Assembly: GCA_043782755.1 (NCBI GenBank) | Contig: JAYWAC010000240.1 | Coordinates: forward strand, 1 to 64,000 | Origin: JADJYF01 sp043782755 | Lineage (GTDB): Bacteria; Pseudomonadota; Gammaproteobacteria; Ga0077536 | Direction of reading: 5' to 3' | DNA length: 64,000 nucleotides | Part shown: positions 41,830 to 50,616 of the stretch, one piece after another | Layout: every line of letters starts with the position of its first letter | Position numbering within the stretch: position 1 is the first letter of the stretch | Position numbers and translations under genes: made by a program | The notes under the pieces: generated by a model | Seen by the model: only the letters and a program-made list of their open reading frames with translations | Database searches by the model: none | What the model was told of the DNA's origin: nothing

Positions 41830-44508
41830 ATGAGCATCCGCAATCTCGACAGTCTGTTCAAACCGGCGTCCGTTGCCATCATCGGCGCGAGTGAACGCCC
41901 CGGTGCCATCGGCCAGGTAGTGACGCGTAATATTCTCGAGGCGGGCTTCAAGGGGCCGGTGATGCTGGTCAACCCGGGCCACGACGAATTATTCGGCCGC
42001 CCGGTTTACGCCGATGTCGCGAGCCTGCCCACCAGGCCTGAACTCGCCATCATCACCACGCCGGCCGAGACTGCTGTGCAAGTGGTAGCCGAACTCGCGA
42101 CGCGCGGCACACGCGCGGCGGTGGTGATCGCGGCCGGTTTCTCCGGTGGTTCCGATACCGCCGGCGGACGACTTCGCCAAAGCTTGCTCGCTGCGGCACG
42201 CCCCGCGCTGCTGCGTGTCATCGGTCCCAATTGCCTCGGCATACTCGCGCCGGCGGTGGGTCTGAACGCGAGTTTCGCGCAGTTGACTCCGCGCGCGGGT
42301 GGCCTCGCCTTCGTCGCACAGTCAGGCGCGATCATCACCTCAGTGTTGGATTGGGCGGCGCCACGCAACATCGGTTTTTCGCTGCTGGCCTCGCTCGGCG
42401 ACATGGCCGATGTCGACTTTGGCGACATGCTCGACTATCTCGCCAACGACGCCGACACGCGCGCCATTCTGCTCTATATCGAAGGCGTTACCCATGCGCG
42501 CAAATTCATGTCGGCGGCGCGTGCTGCCTCGCGCATGAAGCCGGTGATCGTGGTCAAGGCCGGCCGTCATGCCGCCGCCGCCCAGGCCGCCGCGTCCCAC
42601 ACCGGCGCACTGGCCGGTGTGGACGCTGTGTATGACGCCGCGTTCCGACGCGCCGGCATGTTGCGCGTGATGACCTTGGAAGACTTGTTCGACGCGGTCG
42701 AGACTTTGGCGCTGGCGCGTCCGCCGCGCGGTGAGCGGCTGGCGATACTCACCAACGGCGGTGGCGTGGGTGTGCTCGCGACCGACGCCTTGATGGATGC
42801 CGGCGGCACGCTCGCGGTATTGTCGCCCGAGACCATCGCCAAACTCGACGCGGTGTTGCCGGCCACCTGGTCGCGTGCCAATCCCATCGACATCATCGGT
42901 GACGCCAATGCCGAACGTTACACCGCCGCCGTGCAAGCGGTGCTGGGCGCGCCGGAAACCGATGCCTTGCTGGTATTAAATTGCCCGACGGCGGTGACTT
43001 CATCCGATGCGGCGGCGGCGGCCGTGCTCGCAGCCTTGCCGACGCCGAATCGATTTCCGCTCTTCACCAGTTGGGTGGGCGGTGCCGGCGCGGCCAGCGC
43101 GCGTGAGCGTTTTCGTGCCGCCGGCGTGCCGACCTATGACGCGCCCGAGGAAGCGGTGCGTGGCTTCATGCAGTTGATCGACTATCGTCGCAATCAGGCG
43201 GCGTTGCTGGAAACGCCGCCGTCTCTTCCCGAGGACTTCATACCCGAACTCGACAGCGCGCGCGCCATTATCGCGGCGGCCTTGTCCGAGCAACGCGAGT
43301 GGCTGTCGGAACTGGAAGCGAAATCCGTACTCGCGAGTTTCGGCATTCCGACTGTCGCCACGCGACTTGCCACCAGCCCGGAACAGGCCGCCACTTATGC
43401 TGCGGCCCTCGGTGGTCGTGTCGCGTTGAAAATCGTCAGTCGCGACATCACCCATAAATCCGACGTCGGCGGTGTGATGCTCGATCTTGCACCAGCGGAC
43501 GTGCTCGCCGCCGCGCAGGCGATGGCGGCCCGCGTGCGCGCCGCGCGCCCGCTGGCGCAGCTCGAAGGCTATGCGGTGCAGGCCATGATCGAGCGGCCCG
43601 CCGCCCATGAGTTGATCGCCGGTGTGATCGACGATCGCGAATTCGGCCCGGTCATTCTTTTCGGCGCCGGCGGCGTCGCTGTCGAAGTATTGAACGACAA
43701 GGCTTTAACCCTGCCGCCGCTCAATATGAAACTCGCGCGCGATGTCATTGCGCGGACACGGGTGGCCAAGTTATTGGCCGGCTATCGTCAGGTCGCGGCG
43801 GCCGACGTCGATGCCATCGCCTTGACCTTGGTGCGACTCTCGCAATTAGTGATCGACCTGCCACAGGTCGCGGAGTTGGATATCAATCCGCTGTTGGCCG
43901 ATGCCGAGGGCGTGCTGGCGCTCGATGCGCGTATCCGTCTGCGTCGCGATGTGAAGCTGGGCAGCACGCGGCTTGCGATTCGTCCTTACCCTCGGGATCT
44001 CGAAGAACTCATCACCAATGACGACGGCCAGTTGCTGTTGTTGCGCCCCATTCTGCCGGAAGACGAAACCGCGCTACGTGCAACTTTCGCGCGCCTGACT
44101 CCCGAGGAAGTACGCTTTCGCTTCTTCGTGCCGATGAAACTCATGGACCACGTCACCGCCGCGCGTTTCAGTCAGATTGACTATGACCGTCAGATGGCGC
44201 TGGTGCTGACCGTGCCAGGCATCGCCGGTGAAACGGAAATCTTCGGCGTGGTACGTTCGATCGAAGACCCGGATCGCGAGCAGGCCGAATTCGCCATTGT
44301 CGTTGAACAACGCATGGCGGGGCGGGGCTTAGGCCAACACCTCATGCATCGCATCATCGACTATGCCCGTGGTCGTGGCGTGCGCGAACTCTATGGCGAA
44401 GTGTTGGCTGACAATCACCGCATGCTGACGCTGTGTCGTGAGTGTGGTTTCAACGAAGCCAAGGACATGCAAGAGCTGGGGGTGGTGCGGGTGGCGATGC
44501 GTTTGTAG
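41830..44508 (+). CDS. Pat-like bifunctional NDP-forming acyl-CoA synthetase/GNAT protein acetyltransferase
   Basis: An 892-residue fusion. The CoA-binding Rossmann start is SLFKPASVAIIGASERPGAIG. ASHTGALAGVDAVYDAAFRRAG carries the central His region of ADP-forming acetyl-CoA synthetases. An ATP-grasp domain spans ~470-710 (GRVALKIVSRDITHKSDVGG). The C-terminal GNAT domain (~735-890) has EQRMAGRGLGQHLMHRIIDYA (acetyl-CoA loop). This order is that of E. coli PatZ/YfiQ (886 residues), which acetylates Acs and other proteins. The linkage with ActP suggests acetate control, and the sirtuin at 25215 could reverse it. Synthetase activity cannot be excluded because the His is retained. Confidence 0.87.
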   Translation: MSIRNLDSLFKPASVAIIGASERPGAIGQVVTRNILEAGFKGPVMLVNPGHDELFGRPVYADVASLPTRPELAIITTPAETAVQVVAELATRGTRAAVVIAAGFSGGSDTAGGRLRQSLLAAARPALLRVIGPNCLGILAPAVGLNASFAQLTPRAGGLAFVAQSGAIITSVLDWAAPRNIGFSLLASLGDMADVDFGDMLDYLANDADTRAILLYIEGVTHARKFMSAARAASRMKPVIVVKAGRHAAAAQAAASHTGALAGVDAVYDAAFRRAGMLRVMTLEDLFDAVETLALARPPRGERLAILTNGGGVGVLATDALMDAGGTLAVLSPETIAKLDAVLPATWSRANPIDIIGDANAERYTAAVQAVLGAPETDALLVLNCPTAVTSSDAAAAAVLAALPTPNRFPLFTSWVGGAGAASARERFRAAGVPTYDAPEEAVRGFMQLIDYRRNQAALLETPPSLPEDFIPELDSARAIIAAALSEQREWLSELEAKSVLASFGIPTVATRLATSPEQAATYAAALGGRVALKIVSRDITHKSDVGGVMLDLAPADVLAAAQAMAARVRAARPLAQLEGYAVQAMIERPAAHELIAGVIDDREFGPVILFGAGGVAVEVLNDKALTLPPLNMKLARDVIARTRVAKLLAGYRQVAAADVDAIALTLVRLSQLVIDLPQVAELDINPLLADAEGVLALDARIRLRRDVKLGSTRLAIRPYPRDLEELITNDDGQLLLLRPILPEDETALRATFARLTPEEVRFRFFVPMKLMDHVTAARFSQIDYDRQMALVLTVPGIAGETEIFGVVRSIEDPDREQAEFAIVVEQRMAGRGLGQHLMHRIIDYARGRGVRELYGEVLADNHRMLTLCRECGFNEAKDMQELGVVRVAMRL

Positions 44509-44935
44509 GGCGTGTTGCCTGTGTATCTTCGCCCTGTGGGCGGCGCGTGGCGCACAGGCGGCGCCCTGGAAGGAAGGTGCGCATGAATTGGGTGAAGGTC
44601 TGAAACTGAACTATCCAATTCAGCGCTTGGCTCTATCTGGAGCTACTCACTCGCCGAGCTTGCCCTTGTGGGTCAGACTTTAGTCTGACATTCATGAACT
44701 GCCGAGGCTCTCGGGGCTGAGCGAGTGTCAGACTGAAGTCCGACCCACAAAGGACTAGAGAGGTGGCGTGGTAGAGGCGTAGTGAAGCAGATAGAAAGCC
44801 AGCCCTGAATCCAAACTCCAAACTCTCCGCTCATCAGATGATCAGTTTCAGACCTGCACCCGGTGAACTCGCACGAGGGACCCACGGCAAGACAGGGGAA
44901 ACTGGGCTGAGCGTTTTGCTCAGCCCATGGCGCGC
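44509..44935. other. Intergenic region holding a BIME-like pair
   Basis: About 427 bases between two convergent genes. I see no supported CDS; the frames here are short and lack ribosome sites. The middle holds the family B inverted pair (44666-44751). Confidence 0.55.
44666..44751. repeat. Inverted pair of family B REP-like elements (BIME-like)
   Basis: The left element GTCAGACTTTAGTCTGAC (44672-44689) is a perfect 8-bp palindrome around TT, preceded by TTGTGG. The right element GTCAGACTGAAGTCCGAC (44727-44744) has one mismatch in its stem and is followed by CCACAAA. The right, reverse-complemented, matches the left over ~26 bases with few differences. The 12.77 kb element belongs to the same family. 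Confidence 0.75.
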
Positions 44936-45376
44936 CTACTTGCGCAGGAATATGGTCGCCAGTATCGCGGCGGCTATCGCGAGGGCGATGGCTATCCACT
45001 TGCCTACGCCGGGCTGCGGGGATGTCGGCGATATTGCCGCTGCCGGCGTAGCGGCGGGTGCTGCCGGTATCGACACTTCGCCACCACCGAGATCGAGATC
45101 CAGCGGCGCAGGGCTGCTCGCGGTCTCGATCTCGTGGCCACCGGTCAGATCGAAGTCAAGGGTGGCATGGCTCGCCGCCTCTTCTTCTTCGTCGCCACCG
45201 CCGGTCAAGTCGAAATCCAGGGGCGCGCGGGCTAAGGCCGCCGCGTCCAAAGCCTGGACGCGGGCCGCCGCGCTCATCACGGCGGTGCGATCGTCGTCGT
45301 CGCCCGTTGCGACACTGCCACGGCTAGGTAGGGTATGCGGTGATACGACGCGGGTACGGTCTTCGTCAGCGGTCAC
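44936..45376 (-). CDS. Acidic repeat protein with a C-terminal membrane anchor, function unknown
   Basis: A 146-residue protein starting at GTG 45376 (GAGG 6 nt upstream). Three tandem repeats, APLDFDLTGG (~50), ATLDFDLTGG (~70) and APLDLDLGG (~88), are separated by Glu-rich spacers. A Pro/Ala-rich linker follows, then a single hydrophobic helix (~126-143) ending FLRK, i.e. a tail-anchored topology with the acidic body in the cytosol. The N terminus is rich in Asp, Thr and Arg (TRVV, DRTAV). No family is recognised. It is 134 bases downstream of the EamA stop on the same strand. Confidence 0.7.
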   Translation of the reverse strand: MTADEDRTRVVSPHTLPSRGSVATGDDDDRTAVMSAAARVQALDAAALARAPLDFDLTGGGDEEEEAASHATLDFDLTGGHEIETASSPAPLDLDLGGGEVSIPAAPAATPAAAISPTSPQPGVGKWIAIALAIAAAILATIFLRK

Positions 45377-45510
45377 GGTCGGCCTCGATCATTGTGCAGT
45401 TGGGGAGCACGTGCAACATACCTAGCGAGCGGAAGAAAAACCACTGCGTTGAACAAATTTCCTGGGCAGGCCGGCAGGAGTTCGCCGCAGCGCTCCCCCA
45501 ATCGCCCGGT

Positions 45511-46560
45511 TCAATGCCCGTGTCTATGGTGCGCGTCGGGAAAATGGGCGTGCTGATGTTGCAGCGACCCATGACGGTGCTGGTGTGTGTGCGGGGTGTC
45601 GTCCGATAGCGGCTCGTCGTGAGCGTGCTTATGGTGTGCGTCGTGCATATGGCTGTGTTCGTGCGTCAGCGCTTCGTGCAGGTGTTCATGCACGTGATGC
45701 TCGGTCAGATGCAGCCACACGCCAGCCGCCATCAAAACGCCGGCCGCGACCAAGGGCAAGCTCAGGGGCTCGCCTAGCAAGAGGGCGAGCAGGGCACCGA
45801 AGAACGGCGCTACGGAGAAGTAAGCGCCACTGCGCGCGGTGCCAAGATGACGCAAGCTGACGACGAACAGACTCAGGCTGACACCATAGGCCAGCAGTCC
45901 CAGCAGCATCGCGCCACACACCAAGGGTGGCGACGGGAAGTGTGCGCCGAGCAGCACGGCGAGAGTCAGATTCACAAGTCCCGCGCTCACGCCTTTGACG
46001 GCGGCAATCCAGGTCGCATCGGTGAGCGAGACCTTGCGTGTCAGATTGTTATCAATGGCCCAGGCCAGGCAGGCGCCGAGCACCGCCAAGGCCGGCGCGG
46101 AACCCGTTAATTGCAGATCTTTGGGCCAACTCAAGATCAGCGCGCCTGCTACTACCGCCGCCATGCCGAGAGCAATACGCCGATCGAAATTTTCCTTGAA
46201 GACGAACCACGCCAAGAGCGCGGTAAACGCCGCTTCGGCGTTCAGTAACAAGGACGCACTGGACGCCGCCATGCCGGACAGACCGAACATCAACAACAGT
46301 GGTCCGCACACGCCACCGGCGACTATCGCGCCGCTCAGCCACAACGCTTCACGGCGCGGCAGACGCACTGACGGTGCGCCTATCAAGCGGCGATATAGCC
46401 ACAAGCCGAGGCCCGATCCGGTGTAGAGCAGGCCGGCCAACATCCACGGACTGACTTCGTTCAGCAGCAACTTGGCAAGTGGCGTGCCCATGCCGAACAG
46501 TAGCGCGGCCATCAAAGCAGCGGCCACGCCGGGTTGGCGCCAAACAGCGAGTGGATTCAT
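45511..46560 (-). CDS. EamA/DMT-family transporter with His-rich C-terminal tail
   Basis: A 349-residue protein: ten hydrophobic segments in two EamA repeats (GMGTPLAKLLLNEVSPWMLAGLLYTG; SGAYFSVAPFFGALLALLLGEPLSL). After the last helix (~290) comes a ~60-residue tail containing about 25 histidines with Asp and Glu (TEHHVHEHLHEA, HSHMHDAHHKHAHDE, HTHQHRHGS). This tail could bind Ni, Zn or Co and suggests metal-linked transport or sensing. The start at ATG 46560 is chosen; the frame to 46623 overlaps the phyH stop region. It is the last gene of the LLM-APH-PhyH operon. The substrate is unknown. Confidence 0.85.
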   Translation of the reverse strand: MNPLAVWRQPGVAAALMAALLFGMGTPLAKLLLNEVSPWMLAGLLYTGSGLGLWLYRRLIGAPSVRLPRREALWLSGAIVAGGVCGPLLLMFGLSGMAASSASLLLNAEAAFTALLAWFVFKENFDRRIALGMAAVVAGALILSWPKDLQLTGSAPALAVLGACLAWAIDNNLTRKVSLTDATWIAAVKGVSAGLVNLTLAVLLGAHFPSPPLVCGAMLLGLLAYGVSLSLFVVSLRHLGTARSGAYFSVAPFFGALLALLLGEPLSLPLVAAGVLMAAGVWLHLTEHHVHEHLHEALTHEHSHMHDAHHKHAHDEPLSDDTPHTHQHRHGSLQHQHAHFPDAHHRHGH

Positions 46561-46591
46561 GACGAGGTGACAGCGCTGAGCATGGCGAGCC

Positions 46592-47380
46592 TCAGCGCGG
46601 CGACTCTCCATAGACGAGCCCAAACAATTCGCTCTTGTAAGCCAGCAGTGTGAGTAGCGATTCGGAAGCCTGTTCCATCACCTCGGGCCGCAAGGATAGA
46701 AACCAGTTCTCCTGGGTGCGATAGGTCGGCGTGGTGTAGAACGGAAACACCGCCGCACGCTGTTGATCTTGGGTAGTGTTGGCGCCCGTGCGATGCCACA
46801 GCCGGCTTTCGAATACGAACACGCTGCCGGCCGGTGCTTCTATCGGCACGAGTTCGTCGAGGGCGGTATCCGTTGCTGGATTGCTCATACGTCGATGACT
46901 GCCCGGCACGACCTCGGTCGCGCCGTTATCACGCGTGAAGTCGTCGATACACCACGCGACATTGAGCCCCTGCGGACGCTTCGGCCAGGGTAAGGGCACG
47001 AACACCTGATCGGCATGCAACACACCGGCGCTCGCGCCAGGGCCGGTAATGTTGCCGGAGATATTGCTGAGCAAGGCCGGCCAGCCGATGGTCGCGCGCA
47101 CGAATTCGAGCGCGAGCGGATGTTCCGCCAGCATCGCGAATAGCGGATCGCGGTTCAGCAGATTCCACACGCGGTGATTGCGTTCGTCGCGGTCGAGTGC
47201 GAAACCGCGATTGCGCCGACCATCCCGGTCATCATCGTCGGCGGCGCGATAAAGCGCGTCGCGTATCCGCGCCAGCGTGTCGGCGTGCAGCACCTCGGGC
47301 ATCACACACAGGCCGTGTTCGCGCAGATCGCGCAAAGCCTGGTCGAGATCGCGGGTAGGAGGGGGAAGTGAAGGCGGCAT
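46592..47380 (-). CDS. Phytanoyl-CoA dioxygenase (PhyH) family protein
   Basis: A 262-residue Fe(II)/2-oxoglutarate-dependent oxygenase. ATG 47380 is 13 bases after the preceding gene's stop. The facial triad is visible as HAD in SAGVLHADQVFVPLPW and a distal His in FESRLWHRTGANTT. R in QQRAAVFPF may bind 2-oxoglutarate. It is in the operon LLM-APH-PhyH-EamA. A substrate hydroxylation role in the breakdown of a lipid-like compound is likely but not proved. Confidence 0.85.
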   Translation of the reverse strand: MPPSLPPPTRDLDQALRDLREHGLCVMPEVLHADTLARIRDALYRAADDDDRDGRRNRGFALDRDERNHRVWNLLNRDPLFAMLAEHPLALEFVRATIGWPALLSNISGNITGPGASAGVLHADQVFVPLPWPKRPQGLNVAWCIDDFTRDNGATEVVPGSHRRMSNPATDTALDELVPIEAPAGSVFVFESRLWHRTGANTTQDQQRAAVFPFYTTPTYRTQENWFLSLRPEVMEQASESLLTLLAYKSELFGLVYGESPR

Positions 47381-47393
47381 GGGTTCGCGCGGT

Positions 47394-48461
47394 TCAGCCA
47401 ATGCGCAACAGCGCGCGTTGCAACAGATGGATGGCATGTCTATGCAGACGTTCACCGGTGGCTAGCGGTGCCTGGCCGGCACAGGCGCGGGCATGGGTGC
47501 CTTCGATGATGATGGCAAGCTTGTAGCAGGCGAGTACAAGGTACCAATCGATAGCGCTGACATCGCGGCTGCTGCCTTGAGCGTAACGCGCAACCAGTTC
47601 TGACGCCGTCGGAAAACCCTCCCAGGGCTCGACCACCAGGCCATCGAGTTCATTGCCGTCGTCACCGCGCCAGGTGGCGAGCACCCAACCGAGATCGAGC
47701 AGCGGGTCGCCTATCGTCGAGAGTTCCCAGTCGATGATCGCGGCGAGCTTGGCGCTGTCGGTCTCGAACATGACGTTGGCCAAATGATAGTCGCCATGGA
47801 TGATGCCGGGCTGGTATGACGAGGGACGATGAGCGTCGAGGAAACGCGCGATGCGTTCGACGTCCGGCAGGCCGCCAGCGCCCGGCCATCCCGCATATTT
47901 TTCATAGCTCGCCAGCTGGCCGCGCCAACGTTCGACCTGACGTTCGAGATAGTTCTCGGCCTTGCCGAAGTCCTCAAGACCGACTGCGCGGTAATCGACG
48001 CGGCCGAGGGCGGCAATCGCGTCAATCAGGGCGAAACCCATGTCGCGACGGAGAGCGGGTGAGCCGCGATGGAGTTCGGGCAGAGCGACTGTCGCGTTGA
48101 AACCATCGACCGCTTCCATGAGGTAGAAAGCCACACCCAACACCGAGTCATCGCTACAGGCGGCGATCAGACGTGGATGCGGTACTTCGCTGTCGGCCAA
48201 TGCACCCAGCACCCGCGCTTCACGACGCATGGTGTCGTTGCTGGTCGCCATCGGCACCGCCGGCGGTCGACGCAAGACAAAGGGACGCCCCCCCTTGATG
48301 AAGCGGAACAGCAGGTTCTGCGTGCCACCCGCCAGTCGCGTGACTGCCGTAATGGGCGCGCTACTGAAGCCCTGCGCCACCATCCAGGTCGATAGACGCG
48401 CAGCGTCGATATGACCTTGCCAGGGATCATCATCGACATTGGCTTCGTGAGGCGTTTGCAT
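47394..48461 (-). CDS. APH-family phosphotransferase (acyl-CoA-linked aminoglycoside kinase-like)
   Basis: A 355-residue kinase-like protein: LAGGTQNLLFRFIKGGRPFVLRRPP (nucleotide loop and Lys-like region), IIHGDYHLANVMFE (HGDxHxxN catalytic loop) and IIDWELSTIGDPLLDLGWVLATW (DW metal motif). Its overall sequence resembles APH-like proteins found next to acyl-CoA dehydrogenases in catabolic operons, not antibiotic resistance kinases. It is co-transcribed with PhyH and LLM genes. Confidence 0.87.
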   Translation of the reverse strand: MQTPHEANVDDDPWQGHIDAARLSTWMVAQGFSSAPITAVTRLAGGTQNLLFRFIKGGRPFVLRRPPAVPMATSNDTMRREARVLGALADSEVPHPRLIAACSDDSVLGVAFYLMEAVDGFNATVALPELHRGSPALRRDMGFALIDAIAALGRVDYRAVGLEDFGKAENYLERQVERWRGQLASYEKYAGWPGAGGLPDVERIARFLDAHRPSSYQPGIIHGDYHLANVMFETDSAKLAAIIDWELSTIGDPLLDLGWVLATWRGDDGNELDGLVVEPWEGFPTASELVARYAQGSSRDVSAIDWYLVLACYKLAIIIEGTHARACAGQAPLATGERLHRHAIHLLQRALLRIG

Positions 48462-48478
48462 GGTGCGGATACGCGCCG

Positions 48479-49579
48479 TCAGGCAACTTTGACGTTGCGC
48501 AACGCGGCCGGCACCACCGGTGGCTTGCCCTTGAAGCGCGGCATCACTTCGTTGGCGAACAGCCGCATCGAGTCACGTACATGTTTGTCATCCAATCCAC
48601 CGACCTGCATCCACAGAATGACTTCCTGCTGCCCCATGTCGTTGCGTACCTCATCCATGCGTTGCGCGGCGAATTCCGGCGTACCAAGAATGAGATTGCC
48701 AATCTCGTTCAAGGTCTCGACCGGAAAGCCGCCTGCTTCGTGATAGGCGTCCGCCGCGGCCGCGAAAGCTTCATAGGACTTCGGTGACTTCGCGCCCTGC
48801 GGTACCAAGGACAGCAGGGTATCGAAATACCACTTCAAGGCGCTGGCCGAACGCTGCTTGCCTTCGGCGAAGCTGTTCGCGACATGGGTGATCCACAGCA
48901 AGGGAAAATCGAGGCTCTCGGCGGCATGACCGTTCTGCATGAGTTTGCGTTTGGCCTCCAGGCAGAAGGACTTCAACTCGGCGAGCGGCATCAAGGTTGC
49001 GGCCTGAATGATGTTGAGATTCTTGGCCGCGACCATGCCGAAAGTCTCAGGACTGATGGCGGCAACATGAATAGGCACGGGCTTTTGTAGCGGCTGCGGA
49101 TGGCATTCCACTTCTTCGAGTTGCCAATGCTTGCCCTGATAAGAGAACTTCTCGTTGTTCCACAGGCCGAGCACAATATCGAGAGATTCCTGAAACAGTT
49201 CGCGACTGTGATCCTGTCTATCGGCCAGCCCCATGTTCTTGAACTCTAGCGGTTGATAGGCGCGGCCCACGCCGAAATCGAGTCGTCCATTGCTGATCAC
49301 ATCGACCATCGCGAAATCTTCCGCCGTGCGCACCGGATTGTCGAAGGGCAGGATAGTGACCGCCGTGCCGATACGCATGGTGGTGGTACGTTCGGCGATC
49401 GCGGCAGCCGCCACCGCCAGGCGTGGCATCGAGCCATACAGGGAGCCGTGGTGCTCGGCCAACCAGACACTCTCGTAGCCGAGTTCCTCGCCGTACTGAA
49501 TCTGACCCATCATGCGCGTCCAGGCTTTGCGGTAATCGCCGTCCGGCGCCTCGAGCACGTAGAACAATCCGAACTTCAT
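48479..49579 (-). CDS. LLM-class (luciferase-like) flavin monooxygenase
   Basis: A 366-residue protein beginning MKFGLFYVLEAPDGDYRKAW at 49579, with GGGGAAG ~7 nt upstream; the frame to 49693 is not family-like. Luciferase-like signatures: EELGYESVWLAEHHGSLYGSMP, RIGTAVTILPFDNPVRTAEDFA and LDFGVGRAYQP. It uses FMNH2 or F420-like cofactor with O2 on an unknown substrate. It begins the operon with APH and PhyH genes and is divergent from the EthD-TetR pair. Confidence 0.88.
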   Translation of the reverse strand: MKFGLFYVLEAPDGDYRKAWTRMMGQIQYGEELGYESVWLAEHHGSLYGSMPRLAVAAAAIAERTTTMRIGTAVTILPFDNPVRTAEDFAMVDVISNGRLDFGVGRAYQPLEFKNMGLADRQDHSRELFQESLDIVLGLWNNEKFSYQGKHWQLEEVECHPQPLQKPVPIHVAAISPETFGMVAAKNLNIIQAATLMPLAELKSFCLEAKRKLMQNGHAAESLDFPLLWITHVANSFAEGKQRSASALKWYFDTLLSLVPQGAKSPKSYEAFAAAADAYHEAGGFPVETLNEIGNLILGTPEFAAQRMDEVRNDMGQQEVILWMQVGGLDDKHVRDSMRLFANEVMPRFKGKPPVVPAALRNVKVA

Positions 49580-49849
49580 GATGCGACTTCCCCGAGTGTA
49601 TGGTCTGGCGGCGAACCTAGGCTTTTGCGCGATGCCGAGCGTCAGCGTAGCAGTTAGGATGCGATCTGTAGCAGACACTACAAATCGCCGCAAGCGGCAG
49701 CGCCGCTATCCGCAGTGCAATATTTTTTGGCGCTTTGGTGAAGGCGGCGATTCGACTAGATTAGTCAGCGCCTGCCACGGCGTGGCAACGGTGCACGAGT
49801 TCAGCAACCCACAAATCACGTACGGTGTCACCGTGCCAAGGGAGCGTCG

Positions 49850-50614
49850 ATGATCAAACTCGCAGTGTTGTTGAAACGCAAAGCAGGTATGTCGTTCGAG
49901 CAATTCGATCGTTACTGGGATGGCATCCATGGCGATCTGGTGATCAGCCTGCCGGAGTTCACTCAGCACGTCGCTCGCTACAGTCAGGCGCACATCATCG
50001 ATCCCAACTACGGCGGTGAAGGCATGGCCTGGAAGCGTGCCGATTTCGATGGCATCGCCGAGGTGTGGTTCGACAGCACGGCGCACATGACACGCGCTTT
50101 CAACGAACCGCGTTTCGTCGATGTGGTCGGTCAGGACGATGCGAAGTTCATCGACCCGCAGGCAGTGTCGGTGATGGTGACCGAGGAAATCGAGAAGATT
50201 CCCTTGAACGGATCACCCAAGGTCAAGCTGTCGGTCGCCATCGGCCGGCGTAAGGGCATGAGCTTCGAACAATTCGATCACTACTGGAATCACATCCACG
50301 GCGCCATCGTCACCAGTGTGCCGGAGTTCACCCGCCATGTGCGGCGCTACGTGCAATCCCATCTGGTCAGCGACTATAGCGGCACAGGTGACGCGAGCAA
50401 GCTCAGCACGCAATGGCGCAAGGCGCCTTATGACGGTATCGCCGAACTGTGGTTCGACAGCATCGCCGACATGGTCACCGCCTTCAACGAACCGAAATTC
50501 ATGGAGAAGATCGCGCCGGATGACGAGATGTTCGTCGAGGGTGCGACCACCCAGCTATTCACGTTGAAGGAAATCGAGAAATTTCCACTCAAACGCCGCA
50601 TGTACGACGACTGA
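49850..50614 (+). CDS. Tandem EthD-domain protein
   Basis: A 254-residue protein consisting of two similar dimeric alpha-beta barrel units. Both contain RKxGMSFEQFDxYWxxIHG (residues ~10-27 and ~134-151), PEFTxHVxRY and DGIAExWFDS. Single EthD domains are ~100 residues; this is an internal duplication, giving a one-chain barrel. AGGGAG lies ~6 nt upstream of ATG. EthD proteins accompany cytochrome or dioxygenase systems and may bind or dehydrate polyketide- or ether-type substrates. It is followed two bases later by a TetR gene. Confidence 0.88.
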   Translation: MIKLAVLLKRKAGMSFEQFDRYWDGIHGDLVISLPEFTQHVARYSQAHIIDPNYGGEGMAWKRADFDGIAEVWFDSTAHMTRAFNEPRFVDVVGQDDAKFIDPQAVSVMVTEEIEKIPLNGSPKVKLSVAIGRRKGMSFEQFDHYWNHIHGAIVTSVPEFTRHVRRYVQSHLVSDYSGTGDASKLSTQWRKAPYDGIAELWFDSIADMVTAFNEPKFMEKIAPDDEMFVEGATTQLFTLKEIEKFPLKRRMYDD

Positions 50615-50616
50615 CC

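Noticed and set aside
44438..44683. Short frames in the 44.5-44.9 kb gap
   Set aside because: They overlap the Pat-like gene or cross palindromic repeats and show no protein-like features.
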